From Bradyrhizobium nitroreducens (lineage in GTDB: Bacteria; Pseudomonadota; Alphaproteobacteria; Rhizobiales; Xanthobacteraceae), in NCBI RefSeq assembly GCF_002776695.1, contig NZ_LFJC01000003.1, forward strand, positions 5,264,081 to 5,328,080: a stretch of DNA of 64,000 bases, written 5' to 3'. This document shows, in pieces, positions 26,703 through 33,991 of this stretch. How positions within the stretch are numbered: the stretch's first letter is position 1; each line of letters opens with the position of its first letter. A program made the position numbers and the translations under genes. The notes under the pieces were generated by a model. It was not told the origin of the DNA and ran no database searches. It worked only from the letters and a program-made list of their open reading frames with translations.

Positions 26703-27242
26703 ATGAATGATCCGTCTGCCGCATCGCCCGGCCAATTGCCGACGATTCCGCCGCTCGTCGCGTTGGCCATGCGTCCCCTGCCGCTGCTGCCGTTGCAGCT
26801 CGTTCTCGGCGGTGTCCTGCAGCGGATCCATCGGCGCAACCCTGCACTATTCGACCGGCTCGGCCCTCACGCACGCGCGCGGTTCGGCATCAGGCCGATC
26901 GATCTGCCATTTGCCTTCGTGGTCGAGGCGAAGCCGCCGCGCCTGTCCGTCGTCCGCGATCTGCCGTCGGGACTGGATGCGCGCATCTCGGCTTCCTTCG
27001 TCAATCTGCTGGCTCTGCTCGAAGGCAGGGTCGATGGCGATGCCCTGATGTTCTCGCGCGAGCTCGTCATCGAGGGCGATGTCGAGGCGGTGCTGGCGCT
27101 GCGCAATGCGATCGACGACGCCCAGCTCGATCTCGCCACTGAAGTGTCCTCGCTGTTCGGCCCGCTGGGCGCGCCGGTGAGGCGCGCCTTCGAAGCCGCC
27201 CGCGGCCAGTTGATCGGTTCATCCGGGCAAGCGAGCAGTTGA
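26703..27242 (+). CDS. ubiT: UbiT: SCP2-domain lipid-binding factor for oxygen-independent ubiquinone synthesis
   Basis: A 179-residue protein with a hydrophobic/amphipathic N-terminal part (LPLLPLQLVLGGVLQRI, about residues 26-42) and an SCP2-like domain (about 65-150) containing SASFVNLLALLEGRVDGDALMFSRELVIEGD. UbiT is thought to bind ubiquinone intermediates, as UbiJ does in the aerobic pathway. It lies one base before ubiU, followed by ubiV, which is the known UbiT-UbiU-UbiV grouping of the oxygen-independent pathway. The ATG at 26703 has only a modest GTGGGG upstream. Confidence 0.9.
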   Translation: MNDPSAASPGQLPTIPPLVALAMRPLPLLPLQLVLGGVLQRIHRRNPALFDRLGPHARARFGIRPIDLPFAFVVEAKPPRLSVVRDLPSGLDARISASFVNLLALLEGRVDGDALMFSRELVIEGDVEAVLALRNAIDDAQLDLATEVSSLFGPLGAPVRRAFEAARGQLIGSSGQASS

Positions 27243-27243
27243 G

Positions 27244-28224
27244 ATGATGGAACTGATCTGCCCTGCCGGGACGCCGGCGGCGCTCAGAAGTGCGATCGAC
27301 GCCGGCGCCGATGCGATCTATTGCGGCTTCAACGACGAAACCAACGCGCGCAACTTTCCGGGACTGAATTTCAGCCGCGACGAGATGCGCAAGAGCATCG
27401 CGCTGGCGCATGGACGCGGTGCGCGGGTTCTGGTCGCCATCAACACCTTCCCGCGCGCCTCCGCCGTCGAGATCTGGCATCGCGCGGTGGACGATGCGGT
27501 GAGTGCCGGAGCCGATGCGCTGATCCTCGCCGATATCGGCTTGATGGACTACACGGCGCGGCGCCATCCGAGCCAGCGTCTGCACGTCTCGGTCCAGGCT
27601 GCGGCCGCAAATCCCGATGCCATCGCCTTCTACGCCGAAACCTTCGGCGCAAAGCGCGTCGTGCTGCCGCGTGTTCTGAGCGTGCCGGAGATCGCCGAGA
27701 TCACCCGGGAGTCCGCCTGCGAGACCGAAGTCTTCGTGTTCGGCGGCCTCTGCGTGATGGCCGAGGGGCGCTGCTCGCTATCCTCCTATGCGACCGGAAA
27801 ATCGCCGAACATGCAGGGCGTCTGCTCCCCGCCGAGCCATGTCACTTACGAACAGACGGCGGAGGGGACCAAGTCCAGTCTCGGCGGCTTCGCCATCAAC
27901 CGGTTCGCCGCGACCGAGCCCGCGGGCTATCCGACCCTCTGCAAGGGCCGCTTCTCGACCGCGCAGGGCGCCGGCTACATTTTCGAGGACCCTGTCAGCC
28001 TGGACGCAACGACGCTGCTCAAGGGCTTGCGCGATGCCGGGGTGACCGCGCTCAAGATCGAGGGCCGCCAGCGCGGCCGCGCCTATGTCGAAAGCGTCGT
28101 GCGCCACTTCCGTCATGCGCTCGCGGCACTCGAGAGCGGGAGCGAGGCCGATATCGCGAGCCTGAAGCCGTTCACCGAAGGGCAGGCCTCCACGCTCGGC
28201 GCCTATCGCAAGACCTGGCGCTAA
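27244..28224 (+). CDS. ubiU: UbiU: U32-family Fe-S protein for oxygen-independent ubiquinone hydroxylation
   Basis: A 326-residue U32 peptidase-family protein. In the established pathway UbiU forms a heterodimer with UbiV, each subunit holding a [4Fe-4S] cluster, and is needed for hydroxylation of the quinone ring without O2. The four cluster cysteines are present: C170 and C177 (GGLCVMAEGRC), C194 (QGVCSPPS) and C233 (TLCKGRF). Counting from the second of two adjacent start Mets they become 169, 176, 193 and 232. The N-terminal MELICPAGTPAALRSAIDAGADAIYCGF is the classic U32 opening. It is tightly linked to ubiT (one base) and to ubiV (27 bases). Confidence 0.94.
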   Translation: MMELICPAGTPAALRSAIDAGADAIYCGFNDETNARNFPGLNFSRDEMRKSIALAHGRGARVLVAINTFPRASAVEIWHRAVDDAVSAGADALILADIGLMDYTARRHPSQRLHVSVQAAAANPDAIAFYAETFGAKRVVLPRVLSVPEIAEITRESACETEVFVFGGLCVMAEGRCSLSSYATGKSPNMQGVCSPPSHVTYEQTAEGTKSSLGGFAINRFAATEPAGYPTLCKGRFSTAQGAGYIFEDPVSLDATTLLKGLRDAGVTALKIEGRQRGRAYVESVVRHFRHALAALESGSEADIASLKPFTEGQASTLGAYRKTWR

Positions 28225-28251
28225 TCTTGTCGAACATGTGAGATCCGGAAG

Positions 28252-29187
28252 ATGCAACTCAGCCTCGGTCCAGTTCTGTACAATTGGGCGCCGGAGCGTT
28301 GGCGCGATTTCTATTTTCGGATCGCCGACGAAGCGCCGCTCGACGTCGTATCCGTGGGCGAGATCGTCTGCTCGAAGCGTTCCCCGTTCTTCGCAGACCA
28401 CATCCCGGCCGTGGTCGAGCGGTTGCAGAACGCAGGCAAGCAGGTGCTGCTGGGCTCGCTGATCCTGGTCTCGCTACGGCGCGAGCGCCGCCAGACCGAA
28501 GAGCTCGCTGCCGTCGAGGGCGCTATGGTCGAGGTGAATGATCTGACCTGCCTCAGGGCGCTCGCGGGCCGGCCGCACGCCATCGGGCCCTTCGTCAACA
28601 TCTACAACGAGGCGAGCGCGGCCTTTCACGTTGCGCACGGGGCGAAACGCATCTGCCTGCCGCCGGAATTGCCGCTGGCTTCGGTGGCGGCGATCGCGAA
28701 GGCCATTCCGGATGTCACGACCGAAATGTTTGCGTTCGGCAGGGTACCGCTCGCCATCTCCGCCCGCTGCTATCATGCGCGCCTGCACAAGCTCGCCAAG
28801 GACAATTGCCGCTTCGTCTGCGAGAAGGACCCGGATGGCCTGCTTCTGAACACGCTGGAGCAGCAGGACTTCCTGACCATCAACGGCGTGCAGACCCTGT
28901 CGCACACCTGCGCCAATCTGCTCGGGGAGGCCGGCCTCTTGCACGAGAGCAAGGTCGGCTCGCTGCGCCTGTCGCCGCAGGATTGCGACATGGTCGAGAT
29001 CGCCAGGATCTTTCGTGATGTGCTGAACGGGCGTGACGATGCCGACGGCGGCAACCGCCGCCTTGCCGCGGCCTATCCCGGTGTGCCGTTCTCGAATGGA
29101 TTCTTGTGGGCAGAGCCGGGGCACCTCTACCATCGCGCCCGAGCAGGCGACATGCAAGGCGTGGCGCCGAAGATCGGCGCCGTCTAG
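28252..29187 (+). CDS. ubiV: UbiV: U32-family Fe-S partner of UbiU
   Basis: A 311-residue U32-family protein, shorter than UbiU. It carries the UbiV-type cysteines C40 (GEIVCSKR), C173 (ARCYHARLHK), C186 and C190 (DNCRFVCEKD); the C-x12-C-x3-C spacing fits the family. With UbiU it provides O2-independent ring hydroxylation in ubiquinone synthesis. The ATG at 28252 follows CCGGAAG. It is the last gene of ubiT-ubiU-ubiV, and a GC-rich hairpin lies 12 bases after its stop. Confidence 0.94.
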   Translation: MQLSLGPVLYNWAPERWRDFYFRIADEAPLDVVSVGEIVCSKRSPFFADHIPAVVERLQNAGKQVLLGSLILVSLRRERRQTEELAAVEGAMVEVNDLTCLRALAGRPHAIGPFVNIYNEASAAFHVAHGAKRICLPPELPLASVAAIAKAIPDVTTEMFAFGRVPLAISARCYHARLHKLAKDNCRFVCEKDPDGLLLNTLEQQDFLTINGVQTLSHTCANLLGEAGLLHESKVGSLRLSPQDCDMVEIARIFRDVLNGRDDADGGNRRLAAAYPGVPFSNGFLWAEPGHLYHRARAGDMQGVAPKIGAV

Positions 29188-29199
29188 TTCGATAGACCA

Positions 29200-29224
29200 T
29201 GGCGGCCCACGCGCCGGGCCGCCA
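29200..29224. terminator. GC-rich hairpin between convergent ubiV and DUF892 genes
   Basis: TGGCGGCCC and GGGCCGCCA form a perfect 9-bp stem around a 7-base loop. No T-run follows on either strand, so a bidirectional terminator role is plausible but not proven. Confidence 0.5.
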
Positions 29225-29275
29225 GGTCCTCGAGCTCAACCTCGATCGACGGATCGCGTGTCGATCGCACGTCGA

Positions 29276-29791
29276 TCAGGCTGCGTTCGACGCCTTGGCG
29301 TTGACACCCTTGCGAAGCGCCACCGTGTTCAGCTTGGTGTTGGCAGCCTTCTCCTCGTTGAGATTGGTCGTGAGGAAGCGCACGATGTCGTCGTGGCCGA
29401 GCTCTTCGGCCCAGGCGATCAGCGTGCCGTAGCGGCACATCTCGTAGTGCTCCACGGCCTGCGCATTGGCGACGATTGCGGCGTCGAGTACCGCCTTGTC
29501 CTCGATCTCGCCGGCGGTCGCGTCGGCTTCCTTGATGAGGCCGTCGATCGCCGGGCACTGCGTGCCGCTGGGCTCCTTGCCGAGCTTGGCGAACACCTTG
29601 TCGAGCCGCTCGACCTGCTTGTTGGTCTCGTCCAGATGCGCTTTCAGGCCGGCGACGAGGTCCCTGTTGGTCGCTTTCCCGATCATGTCGGGCAGTGCCT
29701 TCAGGATCTGCTGCTCCGCATAATAGATGTCCTGCAGCCCATGCAGCAGCAGGTCTTCCATCGTTTTGATGTCCTTGGTGAAGAAACCCAT
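29276..29791 (-). CDS. DUF892 (YciE-type) ferritin-like stress protein
   Basis: A 171-residue helical protein of the DUF892/YciE family: MGFFTKDIKTMEDLLLHGLQDIYYAEQQILKALP, then KAHLDETNKQVERLDKVFAKLG and HYEMCRYGTLIAWAEELG. The spaced Glu/His residues suit a ferritin-like diiron four-helix bundle. Such proteins are widespread members of general stress regulons, with unclear biochemistry. The ATG at 29791 has AGGAGG about eight bases upstream; the frame is open further upstream but without support. The EcfG-type promoter just upstream fits stress induction. It is convergent with ubiV. Confidence 0.9.
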   Translation of the reverse strand: MGFFTKDIKTMEDLLLHGLQDIYYAEQQILKALPDMIGKATNRDLVAGLKAHLDETNKQVERLDKVFAKLGKEPSGTQCPAIDGLIKEADATAGEIEDKAVLDAAIVANAQAVEHYEMCRYGTLIAWAEELGHDDIVRFLTTNLNEEKAANTKLNTVALRKGVNAKASNAA

Positions 29792-29823
29792 AAGGGACGC
29801 CTCCTTTTCACAATGATGGCACT

Positions 29824-29850
29824 GGAACGCTCCACGCTGGCAGCTGTTCC
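29824..29850. promoter_or_regulatory. EcfG-type (general stress sigma) promoter, nearly symmetric
   Basis: On the minus strand GGAAC (29850-29846), a 16-base spacer and CGTT (29829-29826) match the alphaproteobacterial EcfG consensus GGAAC-N16/17-CGTT and point at the DUF892 gene. On the plus strand GGAAC (29824-29828), N16 and TGTT (29845-29848) give a one-mismatch promoter pointing at the small gene at 29878. Confidence 0.75.
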
Positions 29851-29877
29851 ATTCCGTGGTGAGACCAGGAGAGCCGA

Positions 29878-30072
29878 ATGAGTGTTGGAGTTGATCATCT
29901 TGCGGGCCTGCTCGGACGCGCGGCGATGGATGTGTGGGGCGACATGCCGCGCGACATCCAGGAGGCGCTGTTCGAGACCGCCATGAAGGGACGCGCGACC
30001 GAGCGTGAGGAGCTTGCGCGGCTGCTGCACGAGCGGCATCCGCGCACGCAGCATCCGGCCCGGCCGGGATGA
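29878..30072 (+). CDS. Small uncharacterised protein, 64 residues
   Basis: An ATG with GGAG about eight bases upstream opens a 64-residue frame (MSVGVDHLAGLLGRAAMDVWGDMPRDIQEALFE...). The sequence is amphipathic and helical, ending in a basic, Pro-rich tail; no domain is recognised and there is no membrane segment. It is divergent from the DUF892 stress gene across the two-faced EcfG-type promoter, so co-induction is plausible. Its codon use looks normal for the genome. It could be a stress-associated small protein, but function is unknown. Confidence 0.6.
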   Translation: MSVGVDHLAGLLGRAAMDVWGDMPRDIQEALFETAMKGRATEREELARLLHERHPRTQHPARPG

Positions 30073-30117
30073 GCCCAAGAGGGGAACGATCCTGGGCGCT
30101 CACGATTGGTAAATTGG

Positions 30118-30381
30118 ATGACGCCTCGCCGAATGGCTCGCACGAAGCCGCGGCCGGCGCCTCGCTCGACCGTTGATCATATCCGAGAGCTGATCGCCGT
30201 GACTGAGCTGAACATTGGAAAATGGTACGACCCGATCTCGGAGCGGTGGATCGTGCCTCGCGACATCCGCGCCATCGCCGGCTACGGTCAACGCAATGGG
30301 GAGAAGGTGCCGGACAGATACGAGCGCGGCGAGGCGCAGCGGATCTGGGAGCTGTTGGTGGATTGCTGCGCCGGCGAGTGA
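30118..30381 (+). CDS. Hypothetical small protein, 87 residues (start uncertain)
   Basis: An open frame encodes a basic N-terminus (MTPRRMARTKPRPAPRSTVD) followed by a more protein-like part (ELNIGKWYDPISERWIVPRDIRAIAGY...RIWELLVDCC). No family is recognised. No good ribosome site marks the ATG at 30118; a TTG at 30106, an ATG at 30133 or a GTG at 30198 are alternatives. The C-terminal part is the more credible coding sequence. The following 226 bases, up to the molybdoenzyme gene, show no further gene. Confidence 0.4.
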   Translation: MTPRRMARTKPRPAPRSTVDHIRELIAVTELNIGKWYDPISERWIVPRDIRAIAGYGQRNGEKVPDRYERGEAQRIWELLVDCCAGE

Positions 30382-30607
30382 TGCGGCCACCGGTGACGAG
30401 CTGCCCGGCGCCGAATAGCTTTGCCGGCTCATGCCGTCTGCAACATCAATGAAATTGCCGGGGCCTTCGTTCCCCGCGATTCGGCTGTCCGCCGGGCTCC
30501 GCGCGGGGCAGCCCGGCGTTTCCGACAAGGCTGATCTCGACGATATCCGCAACGGATCGGTATAGTACCACCCCGATTGCAGGCCGCCGCCGGAACGAGG
30601 ATCAGAC

Positions 30608-32929
30608 ATGGACGACACGATTGGCTTCCCCGACCCCGGTCTGGACTTGTCCGACGGCTTCAAGCCGCACACCTCGCATTGGGGCGTGTTTTCCGCGCGT
30701 CAGGGCACAGCTGGCCTCGAGGTCCGGGCCTATGCGGGCGATCCCGATCCCAACGGCATCATCGGCAATTTTCCGGGCGCACTCCGCCACCAGGCGCGCA
30801 TCGCCCAGCCGGCGATCCGCCGCGGCTGGCTCGAACGCGGGCCGGGCCCCGACCATCGCCGCGGCCGCGACGAGTTCGTCTCCGTCAGCTGGGAGAAGGC
30901 CCTCGACCTGCTCGGCGACGAGCTCGGCCGTATCCGCGACACGCGCGGACCCGGCGCCGTGTTCGGCGGCTCCTATGGCTGGTCGAGCGCGGGCCGCTTT
31001 CATCACGCCCAGAGCCAGGTGCATCGCTTCCTCAACATCGCGCTGGGCGGCTATGTGCGGTCGGTGAACACCTACTCGTCGGGTGCATCCTCGGTGCTGC
31101 TGCCGCAGATCCTGGCGGGCTATGAGGACATCACCAAGCGCAACGTCACCTGGGAGCAGATCGCGACCGAGACCGAGATCGTGCTGGCCTTCGGCGGCAT
31201 GGCGCTGAAGAACTCCATGGTGGCCGGCGGCTCGATCAGCAAGCACGTCGAGCGCGGCGCGATGGAAGCGGCGCGCAAGCGCGGCTGCGACTTCGTCCTG
31301 GTCAGCCCGCTGCGCGACGACCTGCCGGTGGAAGCCGGCGCCGAATGGATGAGCTGCGTACCCGGCACCGACACCGCGCTGATGCTCGGCATCGTCCACA
31401 CGCTGGTTGCCGAGGGGCTGCACGATCAGGCCTTCCTCGATCGCTACACCGAGGGCTGGCCCGTCTTCCTGCGCTATCTCATGGGCGAGAGCGACGGCCA
31501 GCCCAAGCACGCCGAATGGGCCGCCGCCATCTCGGGCGTCGATGCCGAGGCGATCCGCAAGCTGGCGCGTCGGGCCGCCGGCAAGCGCGCGCTGATCACC
31601 GTCTCGCATTCGCTGCAGCGCGCCGAGCATGGCGAGCAGCCGGTGTGGATGGGCATGGTGCTGGCGGCAGCCCTCGGCCAGATCGGCCTTGCCGGCGGCG
31701 GCTACGCCTATTCGCTGGGGGCGATCGGCTATTACGGCCGCCGCGTCAACGACGTGCCAGGCCCGACGCTCGGGCAGGGCCGCAACGGCGTCGCCGATTT
31801 CATTCCGGTGGCGCGCATCGCCGACATGCTGCTCAATCCCGGCACGACCTATCGCTACAACGGTGAGACGCGCACCTATCCGGACATCCGCCTCGTCTAC
31901 TGGGCCGGCGGCAATCCGTTCCACCATCACCAGGACATCAACCGCCTGCGCAAGGCCTTTGCCCAACTCGACACCTTCGTCGTGCACGAGCTCGCCTGGA
32001 CCGCGACGGCGCGTCACGCCGACATCGTGCTGCCCGCGACGATGACGCTGGAGCGCGAGGACATCGGCTATTCCACCAACGATCCCCTGATGGTCGCGAT
32101 GCATCAGGTCGCCGAGCCGTTCGGCCTTGCGCGCGACGATTACGACATCTTCGCCGATCTTGCCGAGCGTCTCGGCGCGCGCGAGCCCTTCACCGAGGGA
32201 CGTACGTCGCGGCAATGGCTGGAGCATCTGTACGAGCCGACCCGCGCCTCGCTTGCGAAGCGCGGCTTGGAGGCCCCAAGCTTCGAAGAATTCTGGCAGC
32301 GTGGCAGTCTCGTCGTGCCGCAGCAGCCCGACGACGGCGGCCGGTTGCGTCGTTTTCGTGAAGATCCGGTCAATCACGCGCTGCCAACACCGAGCGGTCG
32401 CATCGAGATCTTCTCAGCCAAGATCGCCGGCCATGGCGATGCGGATTGTCCGGGCCATCCGGTCTGGCTGGAGAAGTCCGACATGCCCAAACCTGGTGCG
32501 CCGTGCTTCCTCGTCGCCAACCAGCCGGTGACGCGCCTGCACAGCCAGCTCGATTTCGGCGGGCATTCGCTTGCTGCGAAACATCGCGGCCGCGAGGTCG
32601 CGCGCATGAACCCTGTTGACGCCAACGCGCGCGGCATCAGGGACGGCGACATCATCCGCCTGTTCAACGCGCGCGGCGCCTGCCTTGCCGCGGTCCACGT
32701 CACCGACGGCATCGCGGTCGGTGTCGTGCAGCTTCCGACCGGCGCCTGGTACGATCCGATGGATCCCGAGGACGAGGCGCCGCTCTGCGTGCACGGCAAT
32801 CCAAACGTGCTTACTCGCGACATCGGCACCTCATCCCTGGCGCAGGGCTGTACTGGTCAGCTGACGACGGTCGAGGTGGAGAAGTTCACCGGCAATCTGC
32901 CGCCGATTCGTGCGTTCGATCCGGCTTAG
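30608..32929 (+). CDS. Molybdopterin oxidoreductase, DMSO/TMAO/biotin-sulfoxide reductase type, cytoplasmic
   Basis: A 773-residue enzyme of the single-subunit (type III) DMSO reductase family. It lacks the N-terminal CxxCxxxC [4Fe-4S] motif and any Tat signal, so a cytoplasmic BisC-like S- or N-oxide reductase is most likely. GGSYGWSSAGR holds the expected active-site Tyr and Trp (Y123, W125). NTYSSGASSV probably supplies the Mo-ligand Ser (about S157). Downstream motifs include YWAGGNPFHHHQD, ADIVLPATMTLEREDIGYS and the C-terminal MGD-binding LHSQLDFG...MNPVDANARGIRDGD. The ATG at 30608 has GAGG nearby. No FixK box was seen upstream. The AraC gene is convergent and may be its regulator; that is inference. 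The exact substrate cannot be read from sequence. Confidence 0.88.
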   Translation: MDDTIGFPDPGLDLSDGFKPHTSHWGVFSARQGTAGLEVRAYAGDPDPNGIIGNFPGALRHQARIAQPAIRRGWLERGPGPDHRRGRDEFVSVSWEKALDLLGDELGRIRDTRGPGAVFGGSYGWSSAGRFHHAQSQVHRFLNIALGGYVRSVNTYSSGASSVLLPQILAGYEDITKRNVTWEQIATETEIVLAFGGMALKNSMVAGGSISKHVERGAMEAARKRGCDFVLVSPLRDDLPVEAGAEWMSCVPGTDTALMLGIVHTLVAEGLHDQAFLDRYTEGWPVFLRYLMGESDGQPKHAEWAAAISGVDAEAIRKLARRAAGKRALITVSHSLQRAEHGEQPVWMGMVLAAALGQIGLAGGGYAYSLGAIGYYGRRVNDVPGPTLGQGRNGVADFIPVARIADMLLNPGTTYRYNGETRTYPDIRLVYWAGGNPFHHHQDINRLRKAFAQLDTFVVHELAWTATARHADIVLPATMTLEREDIGYSTNDPLMVAMHQVAEPFGLARDDYDIFADLAERLGAREPFTEGRTSRQWLEHLYEPTRASLAKRGLEAPSFEEFWQRGSLVVPQQPDDGGRLRRFREDPVNHALPTPSGRIEIFSAKIAGHGDADCPGHPVWLEKSDMPKPGAPCFLVANQPVTRLHSQLDFGGHSLAAKHRGREVARMNPVDANARGIRDGDIIRLFNARGACLAAVHVTDGIAVGVVQLPTGAWYDPMDPEDEAPLCVHGNPNVLTRDIGTSSLAQGCTGQLTTVEVEKFTGNLPPIRAFDPA

Positions 32930-33004
32930 GGCAGAGTCAGTATTACGCTCTCGTGCCCCGGCTCCGCGCCGCTGACATGGCGCAAAGCAAGACATGGGGC
33001 AAAG

Positions 33005-33045
33005 CAAAAAAGAGGGGCCGTCCTGTGTGGGATCAGGGCGGCCCC
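33005..33045 (-). terminator. Rho-independent terminator of the AraC-type gene
   Basis: On the minus strand a GC-rich stem (33045-33035 with 33024-33014; GGGGCCG/CGGCCCC plus CCTG/CAGG around one wobble position) is followed directly by a CTCTTTTTT run (33013-33005). It lies 49 bases after the AraC stop. Confidence 0.8.
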
Positions 33046-33093
33046 GAGAAGCTCGCAGGCCCGGGAGGAGAGGGCGCGAGCCGGCCGATACAT

Positions 33094-33639
33094 TCAAGCG
33101 GCTGCGCTGGCCATCCAATCCCGCTCAGGGGCAGGACGACGCGATGAGGGAGCTTCGACCGTGGGCCGATCACCCTTGCTGGCAAGGCGCCAGCGCGCCG
33201 GAGACTCGCCACTGATGCGCTTGAAGACGGTCGAAAAATGCGCCTGGGTGCTGAAGCCGACCGCCAGCGCGATCTCCGCCAATGGCCGCTCGGTGTTTGC
33301 GAGCAGCATCTTGGCATGCGCGGTCCGGTGATGCAGCAGATATTCGCGGGGACGGTAGCCGGTCGCGGCGCGGAACTGGGCTGCAAAATGCATCCTGGAC
33401 AGGCCGGCGACATTGGCAAGTTCGGCCAGGCTGATGCAGCGGTCGAAATGATTCGCGATGTATTGCTCGACCCGCCGCAGCCGCCATTTTGGCAAGGCGT
33501 TGACCCTGACACGCGGCAGCTCCATTCCCGCGGGCTGGCTTTCCCGGGTGATGGCCGGTGCGGGGCGAAGAACCTCGTGATCCCGGGCGCCGGCGGGAAG
33601 ATCGATCCAGGCATGCGCCGGGTGCAAGTTGCTCGACAT
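33094..33639 (-). CDS. AraC/XylS-family transcriptional regulator
   Basis: A 181-residue regulator. The C-terminal half carries the AraC double helix-turn-helix: VEQYIANHFDRCISLAELANVAGLSRMHFAAQFRAATG, then PLAEIALAVGFSTQAHFSTVFKRISGESPARWR, which is the family signature. The N-terminal part is short (about 45 residues), too small for a normal AraC ligand domain, so effector sensing is unclear. The ATG at 33639 has GGAGAGGA about seven bases upstream; a longer frame to 33708 lacks a ribosome site. Upstream lies one of the five phased direct-repeat sites, and downstream is a clear terminator. Possible targets are the convergent molybdoenzyme gene or the hydrolase region. Confidence 0.86.
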   Translation of the reverse strand: MSSNLHPAHAWIDLPAGARDHEVLRPAPAITRESQPAGMELPRVRVNALPKWRLRRVEQYIANHFDRCISLAELANVAGLSRMHFAAQFRAATGYRPREYLLHHRTAHAKMLLANTERPLAEIALAVGFSTQAHFSTVFKRISGESPARWRLASKGDRPTVEAPSSRRPAPERDWMASAAA

Positions 33640-33739
33640 CGTTCGTCCTCTCCAGGCTTTGCGGCTGTTTGCGACGATCGGCAAACGCGCAAACTCAATG
33701 CTTTCCATGCTCGGAGGATAGGCGCGAGCTGGCCAGGAC

Positions 33740-33768
33740 GCTCGTTAGTGGTGATTAGGATCTGTTAG
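33740..33768 (-). promoter_or_regulatory. Phased direct-repeat site A upstream of the AraC-type gene
   Basis: Read on the minus strand, CTAAC, CTAAT and CTAAC recur at exact 10-base steps (33768-33764, 33758-33754, 33748-33744) and end in TAACGAGC. The core CTAATCACCACTAACGAGC is the most divergent in its first half among five related sites. The remaining part of the 352-base gap 33640-33991 shows no gene. Confidence 0.6.
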
Positions 33769-33991
33769 ATTTTGTGCGCGCGACCCTCGTGCGACAGCCC
33801 GCCGCAGGCTCCGATTGTGTCCAATTTGCCAGATATTTGCGCGGATTGAACCGGTCTGAGGGAGAACACGGATCTCGCGTGGCGGTCAGCACCGGTGTGA
33901 GGATCCGTGCGGCGCCCTCACTGGACCTCGCATTGATGCCTTGTATATTCGCCCCGCGTTTCGATGAAGCATTTGTCAAGTTGAGCGAGAT

